From: Comamonadaceae bacterium
GTDB lineage: Bacteria > Pseudomonadota > Gammaproteobacteria > Burkholderiales > Burkholderiaceae_C
Length of the DNA stretch: 64,000 nt
Assembly (NCBI GenBank): GCA_013297875.1
Contig: JAAFIW010000003.1
Coordinates: 62,001-126,000 of the forward strand
Direction of reading: 5' to 3'
Position numbers and translations under genes: made by a program. Position 1 is the stretch's first letter. Each line of letters opens with the position of its first letter. The notes under the pieces were generated by a model, which searched no databases, was not told the origin of the DNA, and worked only from the letters and a program-made list of their open reading frames with translations. Of the stretch, positions 59,494-64,000 are shown one piece after another.

Positions 59494-60354
59494 ATGGCGT
59501 GGCTCAAATGGCTGGTGATAGCACTGGGATTGACTGCCCTGCTGCTGGTGACTCTAGCAACGTACGGGGCTCATCAATGGGACAAGAGCACTCAGGCCCT
59601 GCTGGCAAGGTTGGAGGCCGCGCGCAGCGCGCCGGCCAACACGCGCTACGACGCAAAGCAGCTGAACACCCTGCCCGCACCCGTTCAGCGCTACTTTCGG
59701 GCCGTGCTGAAAGACGGGCAATCCATCATCACAGCGGCCAGCATCAGCCATGAGGGCCGCTTCAACATGAGCCAGGACGGCGAGCAGTGGAGGCCATTCA
59801 CCTCGCAGCAGCGTGTCATCACGCAACGACCCGGTTTCGTGTGGGATGCGCGCGTGATGATGCTGCCCGGCGTGCCGGTGCGGGTGCACGATGCCTACGT
59901 GGCGGGCGAAGGCCTGTTGCACCCCGCGATCCTGGGCCTGTTGACCTTGGTCACACTGCACGGTAGCGGAGACATTGCACAGGGCGAGCTGATGCGTTTT
60001 GTGGCGGAAACGCCGTGGTATCCCACGGCCTTGCTGCCCAGCCAGGGTGTGCGCTGGGAGGCGGTGAACGACAACGCCGCCACCGCCACGCTGACGGACG
60101 GTGTATTGAGCATCACACTGCTTTTTCATTTCAACGAACAGGGCCTGATCGACTCCGGGCTGGCGCAGGCCCGAGGACGCACGGTTGGAAAAACCATTCA
60201 GATGACCCCGTGGGAAGGCCGCTGGTCAAACTACGCTGAACACAGTGGCATGCGCGTGCCGCTGACGGGGGAGGTGGCCTGGCTGATGCCGCAGGGGCGC
60301 AAACCGTATTGGCGCGGCACCGTGCAGACACTGGCCTACGAATTCGCGCCGTAG
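59494..60354 (+). CDS. DUF6544/DUF6920-like membrane-anchored protein
   Basis: A 286-residue protein with an N-terminal helix ('LVIALGLTALLLVTLATYG') and a long periplasmic domain including 'LPAPVQRYFRAVLKDGQSII', 'SHEGRFNMS' and 'GVRWEAVNDNAATATL', which I associate with the DUF6544/DUF6920 family. Function unknown. AAAGGAG precedes ATG 59494. It is in the low-oxygen gene group and probably co-transcribed with the DUF2892 gene. Confidence 0.72.
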   Translation: MAWLKWLVIALGLTALLLVTLATYGAHQWDKSTQALLARLEAARSAPANTRYDAKQLNTLPAPVQRYFRAVLKDGQSIITAASISHEGRFNMSQDGEQWRPFTSQQRVITQRPGFVWDARVMMLPGVPVRVHDAYVAGEGLLHPAILGLLTLVTLHGSGDIAQGELMRFVAETPWYPTALLPSQGVRWEAVNDNAATATLTDGVLSITLLFHFNEQGLIDSGLAQARGRTVGKTIQMTPWEGRWSNYAEHSGMRVPLTGEVAWLMPQGRKPYWRGTVQTLAYEFAP

Positions 60355-60389
60355 GCGCTCAGATCAAGCGGTGGCCTGTTGCGCTGGCC

Positions 60390-60403
60390 TTGCGCTAGAT
60401 CAA
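60390..60403 (+). promoter_or_regulatory. Fnr-like box upstream of the Crp/Fnr gene
   Basis: TTGCG-ctag-ATCAA, identical to the box at 61403. The ~75 bases after it also match the region after 61403, so the whole promoter is duplicated. 77 bases before the start at 60480. Confidence 0.72.
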
Positions 60404-60479
60404 ATCACGCAGCGGCAACGGGTCGCAAACTGATCATGTCAAGTCAAACCACCGGCCAACACCCGAAAAGGACAACGCC

Positions 60480-61391
60480 ATGACTACCTCCATCGCATCG
60501 GCGGCAAACACCCCATCAACCACGGCGGGCAACGCCATACTGGCTTGGACTGGCTACACGGGCAACTCACCCGCCACCACGGCTTACAGTGCCCCGCGAT
60601 CCTCCTTTCAGTCACCCCACCGGTCCGCGCACCATAGCAGCCGGAGCTTGCATCGGCCTGCCAGTCAGCAGGTGCTGGATGACGGTGCACCACTGGCTGA
60701 CATCAACCAAAACGCGCTGCTGGCCGCCCTGCCTGCGGCTGACCAGCTGCTGTGGAAACCTTACTTGCAGCGGGTTGACTTGCATCTGGGCCAGGTGTTG
60801 TACGAATCAGGCTGCACACCGACCTATGTGTACTTTCCCACCAGCGCCATCGTCTCGCTGATGTGCATGACGCAAGACGGCAAGTCTGCCGAAATTGCAG
60901 TGGTGGGGCGCGATGGCGTGGTGGGCATATCGATGTTCATGGGCGGCAACACCACACCTAGCCAGGCGGTGGTGCAAAGCCCCGGCCAGGGTTGGCGCAT
61001 CCGCTCGCCCATGGTGTTGCAAACGTTCAGCCGTGGCGGCCCGGTGCTGGCTGTGCTGCTGCGCTATGCCCAGGCCGCCATGGGCCAAATGGCCCAGATT
61101 GCGCTGTGCAACCGCCACCACTACATCGAGCAACAGCTATGCCGCCGCCTGCTACAAGGCCTTGACCGCTCAGACACCAGCCAGCTGACCATGACGCACG
61201 AGCTGCTGGCGCGGCTGCTAGGCGTACGCCGGGAGAGCGTGACTGCGGCTGCGCACCGACTGCAACTGGCTGGCGTGATTGACTACGCGCGCGGCCACGT
61301 GAACGTGCTCAACCGCCCGCGCCTGCAGAGCATGGCGTGCGAGTGCTATGTGGCGCAGCACCGGGTATCGCTGTTTCCTAGTGTGGTGTAG
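60480..61391 (+). CDS. Crp/Fnr-family transcriptional regulator
   Basis: A 303-residue Crp/Fnr regulator. The first ~65 residues are Ser/Thr/Pro-rich and unlike the family; then come the cyclic-nucleotide-binding-like domain ('YESGCTPTYVYFPTSAIVSL' and 'GRDGVVGISMFMGG') and the winged helix ('LTMTHELLARLLGVRRESVTAAAHRLQ', in part). There is no N-terminal cysteine cluster, so it is not an iron-sulfur Fnr and probably senses another signal. The extension and the duplicated promoter are unusual. The start is ATG at 60480 behind AAAAGGACAACGCC. Confidence 0.83.
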   Translation: MTTSIASAANTPSTTAGNAILAWTGYTGNSPATTAYSAPRSSFQSPHRSAHHSSRSLHRPASQQVLDDGAPLADINQNALLAALPAADQLLWKPYLQRVDLHLGQVLYESGCTPTYVYFPTSAIVSLMCMTQDGKSAEIAVVGRDGVVGISMFMGGNTTPSQAVVQSPGQGWRIRSPMVLQTFSRGGPVLAVLLRYAQAAMGQMAQIALCNRHHYIEQQLCRRLLQGLDRSDTSQLTMTHELLARLLGVRRESVTAAAHRLQLAGVIDYARGHVNVLNRPRLQSMACECYVAQHRVSLFPSVV

Positions 61392-61402
61392 ATGCGCGGC
61401 TT

Positions 61403-61416
61403 TTGCGCTAGATCAA
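61403..61416 (+). promoter_or_regulatory. Fnr-like box upstream of the alcohol dehydrogenase
   Basis: TTGCG-ctag-ATCAA, identical to the box at 60390 and in the same arrangement relative to the gene start (82 bases). Confidence 0.72.
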
Positions 61417-61497
61417 GTCACTCAGTGGCAACGGGTTGCAAACTGGTCGCGTCATACCGAACCACCGGCTGACACCTCCAATTCAAAGGAACACGCC

Positions 61498-62532
61498 ATG
61501 TCACGCACCATGCAAGCTGCCTTCGTTGAGCAATTCGGCCAACCGCTGGCCTTCCGGGAGGTGGCGATTCCCACCCCCGGGCCGGGTCAGATTCTGGTGA
61601 AAACCGAGGCTTGCGGGGTGTGCCACACTGATCTGCATGCCGCGCATGGCGACTGGCCGGTCAAACCTACCCTGCCTTTCATTCCCGGCCACGAGGGCAT
61701 TGGCCTGGTAGCCGCCATCGGCGCGGGTGTGCGCGCCGTGAAGGAGGGCGACCGGGTCGGTGTGCCGTGGTTGTTTTCGGCTTGCGGGCATTGCGAATAC
61801 TGCCTGTCGGCCTGGGAAACGGTGTGTGATGAGGCGCAGTTTGGCGGCTACACCCAAAACGGCGGCTTCGCCCAATACATCCTGGCCGACCCGAACTACG
61901 TGGCGCATATTCCCGCCGGGCTGTCGGCACTCGATGCGGCACCCATTACCTGTGCGGGCGTCACCACTTACAAAGGCATCAAGGAAACCGGTGCACGGCC
62001 CGGCGAATGGTTGTTGGTCTCTGGTGTCGGCGGGCTGGGGCATCTGGCCGTGCAGTACGCCAAAGCCATGGGGCTGCAGGTCTGCGCGCTGGACATTGAC
62101 GACGCCAAGCTGGCCCACGCCACGCAGCTGGGGGCCGAGGCAGAGGTGAACGCCCGCAGCGCTGACGCGGTGGCTGAAGTGAAAAAAATCACTGGCGGTG
62201 GCGCACATGGCGTGCTGATCACCGCACCTTCGCTCGGTGCGTTTAAACAAGGCGTGGCCATGACGCGCAAGCGCGGCACCTGCGTGCTGCTGGGTTTGCC
62301 AGCGGGGGAGTTTCCGTTTCCGCTGTTTGATGTGGTGCTCAACTGCATCACGGTGCGCGGCTCGCTGGTGGGCACCCGCCAAGACATGGCCGAGGCACTG
62401 GCCTTTGCCGCCGACGGGAAGGTGAAAGCCGTGATTGAAACGCAGCCGCTTTCAGCAATCAACCAGGTGCTGGACCGTCTGCAACGCGGCGACGTGGCCG
62501 CGCGGGTGGTGCTGGACTTCGCCAGTGTTTAA
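61498..62532 (+). CDS. adhP: Zinc-dependent alcohol dehydrogenase (AdhP type)
   Basis: A 344-residue MDR-family alcohol dehydrogenase. The catalytic zinc ligands are in 'GVCHTDLHAAHGDW' (Cys) and 'PGHEGIG' (His/Glu). The structural zinc site is 'CGHCEYCLSAWETVC', and the Rossmann motif is 'GVGGLGHLAVQYAKAMG'. The sequence is of the E. coli AdhP / ethanol-preferring type and likely uses NAD to interconvert ethanol and acetaldehyde. The promoter is a duplicate of that of the upstream Crp/Fnr gene. Confidence 0.88.
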   Translation: MSRTMQAAFVEQFGQPLAFREVAIPTPGPGQILVKTEACGVCHTDLHAAHGDWPVKPTLPFIPGHEGIGLVAAIGAGVRAVKEGDRVGVPWLFSACGHCEYCLSAWETVCDEAQFGGYTQNGGFAQYILADPNYVAHIPAGLSALDAAPITCAGVTTYKGIKETGARPGEWLLVSGVGGLGHLAVQYAKAMGLQVCALDIDDAKLAHATQLGAEAEVNARSADAVAEVKKITGGGAHGVLITAPSLGAFKQGVAMTRKRGTCVLLGLPAGEFPFPLFDVVLNCITVRGSLVGTRQDMAEALAFAADGKVKAVIETQPLSAINQVLDRLQRGDVAARVVLDFASV

Positions 62533-62550
62533 GTCAGCGTCATTCAGTCA

Positions 62551-62592
62551 CTATTATTTTGATAGCTGCTTGAGCAATGAATACATGGGCTG
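62551..62592 (-). repeat. Dispersed hairpin repeat, copy 16
   Basis: On the plus strand CTATTATTTTGATAGCTGCT, TGAGCAATGAATACATGGGCT: a well-kept reverse-oriented copy between the alcohol dehydrogenase and the DASS transporter. Confidence 0.85.
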
Positions 62593-62632
62593 TCGACCGT
62601 TTCTTCATAAAAAACCCTTGCAGGAGACGCGC

Positions 62633-64000
62633 ATGACCGCCCCATCAACCGCCACCGCGCCGCCCATCTCGGGCAGTAACCTCGTCAAACGCCTGGGTCT
62701 GCTGGTGGCGCTGGCCATCTTGCTGGCCCTGGTTTTGATGCCCACGCCCAAAGGGCTGCCCTACGCGGGGCAGGTGATGCTGGGCATTCTGGCTTTTGCG
62801 GTGGTGGTCTGGATGACCGAGGCGCTGGACTACGCGGTGAGCGCGGTTGTGATTGGCGCACTGATGGTGTTTTTGCTGGCCTATGCACCCGATGCAGCCA
62901 AACCCCTGGGTGCGGACATGGGTACCAGCGCCGCGCTGGGCTTGGCCTTGTCGGGCTTTTCCAATAGCGCGGTGGCGCTGGTGGCGGCTGCCTGCTTCAT
63001 TGCGGCGGCCATGACGGCCACCGGCCTGGATCGGCGCATTGCGCTGAGCGTCTTGTCAAAGGTGGATGCCCGCCCCAACAGCATCGTGATTGGGGCGATG
63101 GCGGTGGGTTTTCTCCTGTCGTTCATCGTGCCCAGCACCACCGCGCGGGTGGCATGCCTGGTGCCCATCATGATGGGCTTTATTCTGGCCTTCAAGGTGG
63201 ACAAGCACAGCCGGTTTGCCGGGCTGTTGGTCATCACCGCCGCGCAAACGGCGAGTGTCTGGAACATCGGCATCAAAACGGCGGCGGCGCAAAACATGGT
63301 GGCCATCGGCTTTATTGAAAAGCAGTTTGGCGTGGGCATCACCTGGCTGGAGTGGTTTATTGCCGGTGCGCCGTTTTCGGCCCTGCTCAGCGTGGCGGTC
63401 TACTTCATCATGACCCGCATGATGAAGCCGGAGATGGCGCAGATTCAAGGCGGCAAGGCGGCCATTGCAGAACAGCGGGCAGCCATGGGCCCGATGAGCG
63501 TGCGCGAGTTCAAGCTGCTGGCCATTGTGCTGGTCCTGTTGGGCTTTTGGGCCACTGAAAAACTGCTGCACGATTTCGATACCGCTTCCACAACGCTGGC
63601 TGCCGTTGGCCTGATGTTGCTACCCCGCCTAGGCGTGATGGACTGGAAAGAATCGCAACGCGGCTTCCCCTGGGGCACGGTGGTGTTGTTTGCCATTGGC
63701 ATCAGCCTGGGCGCGGCCCTGCTGCGCACGCAGGCGGCCGGGTGGCTGGCCAACCTGATCGTGCAAAACCTGGGCCTGGCCCAGGCCAGCGCCTTGACCA
63801 TCCTCATGCTGCTGTCGCTGTTTCTGGTGGTGATTCACCTGGGTTTTGCCAGCGCCACCGCACTGGCGTCGGCCATGATTCCCATCGTCATCAGCGTGCT
63901 GGCAGCGGTGCAAACGCCGGGCATCAACATGATTGGCATGACCATGCTGCTGCAGTTTGTGGTGAGTTTCGGGTTCATCCTGCCAGTGAATGCGCCGCAA
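62633..64000 (+). CDS. DASS-family anion:Na+ symporter (partial, runs off the window)
   Basis: At least 456 residues, no stop before the window end. A membrane protein with about 11-12 helices. 'VVVWMTEALDYAVSAVVIGALM' (in part), 'FIVPSTTARVACLVPIMMGF' with the S-T-T-A-R, and 'HLGFASATALASAMIPIV' match the divalent anion:sodium symporter family (SLC13/CitT-like), which carries dicarboxylates or sulfate. ATG at 62633 follows AGGAGACGCGC. The substrate is uncertain. Confidence 0.85.
   Translation, partial: MTAPSTATAPPISGSNLVKRLGLLVALAILLALVLMPTPKGLPYAGQVMLGILAFAVVVWMTEALDYAVSAVVIGALMVFLLAYAPDAAKPLGADMGTSAALGLALSGFSNSAVALVAAACFIAAAMTATGLDRRIALSVLSKVDARPNSIVIGAMAVGFLLSFIVPSTTARVACLVPIMMGFILAFKVDKHSRFAGLLVITAAQTASVWNIGIKTAAAQNMVAIGFIEKQFGVGITWLEWFIAGAPFSALLSVAVYFIMTRMMKPEMAQIQGGKAAIAEQRAAMGPMSVREFKLLAIVLVLLGFWATEKLLHDFDTASTTLAAVGLMLLPRLGVMDWKESQRGFPWGTVVLFAIGISLGAALLRTQAAGWLANLIVQNLGLAQASALTILMLLSLFLVVIHLGFASATALASAMIPIVISVLAAVQTPGINMIGMTMLLQFVVSFGFILPVNAPQ

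Noticed and set aside
1-64000. CRISPR array
   Set aside because: The dispersed hairpin repeats are scattered in both orientations, kilobases apart, with no regular spacers and no cas genes.

Overview
The window looks like a chromosomal segment of a betaproteobacterium of the family Comamonadaceae, probably near Rhodoferax or Polaromonas. This rests on high GC, betaproteobacterial protein types, and several small dispersed palindromic repeats that I associate with that family. The genus is inference; there is no rRNA here to anchor it.

Region by region. (1) 0.2-11.9 kb: a nitrogen-scavenging island. It has AtzG/AtzE/AtzH-type genes, a complete BMP-family ABC importer (binding protein, two permeases, double ATPase), a formamidase, three isochorismatase-fold amidohydrolases (the first very like biuret hydrolase), a GntR regulator and a cupin. 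(2) 12.4-14.9 kb: two membrane proteins carrying zinc ribbons at opposite ends. (3) 14.9-16.5 kb: a retron-type reverse transcriptase directly preceded by a structured non-coding segment with a 17-bp a1/a2-like inverted repeat. (4) 16.5-22.6 kb: an exosortase locus with an EpsI-like protein, an exosortase, one VIT/VWA protein carrying a PEP-type C-terminal signal, and a CreC/CreB-like two-component pair. (5) 22.7-29.3 kb: an AbiEii-type toxin-antitoxin pair, an MFS transporter and assorted exported proteins. (6) 29.5-31.5 kb: minCDE. (7) 31.5-33.3 kb: an AAA ATPase/DUF4276 pair that may be a defence module. (8) 33.6-47.6 kb: housekeeping and metabolic genes (intradiol dioxygenase, peptide-ABC ATPases, recQ, a double AAA protein, threonine deaminase, pckG, cytochrome c, a MoxR ATPase). 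(9) 47.76-48.95 kb: a dense array of 13 atypical tRNA genes, all on the minus strand. (10) 49.6-58.4 kb: a full cbb3 oxidase locus (ccoI-S-N-O-Q-P-G, a fixH-like gene, and others) with Fnr/Anr boxes. (11) 58.7-64.0 kb: genes that look microaerobic (a DksA/TraR-like protein, small membrane proteins, a Crp/Fnr regulator, an alcohol dehydrogenase) with repeated TTGCG-CTAG-ATCAA boxes, then a DASS-type transporter cut by the window end.

How the parts fit together. The first island can be read as import and stepwise deamination of ureide compounds (triuret, biuret or carboxybiuret) to allophanate, although no allophanate hydrolase is present. The cco cluster and the following genes form a low-oxygen regulon. 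The most unusual content is the retron-like locus with its visible ncRNA, the atypical tRNA array, and a dispersed hairpin repeat present in about 16 copies. One of those copies lies in frame inside an ABC ATPase gene.
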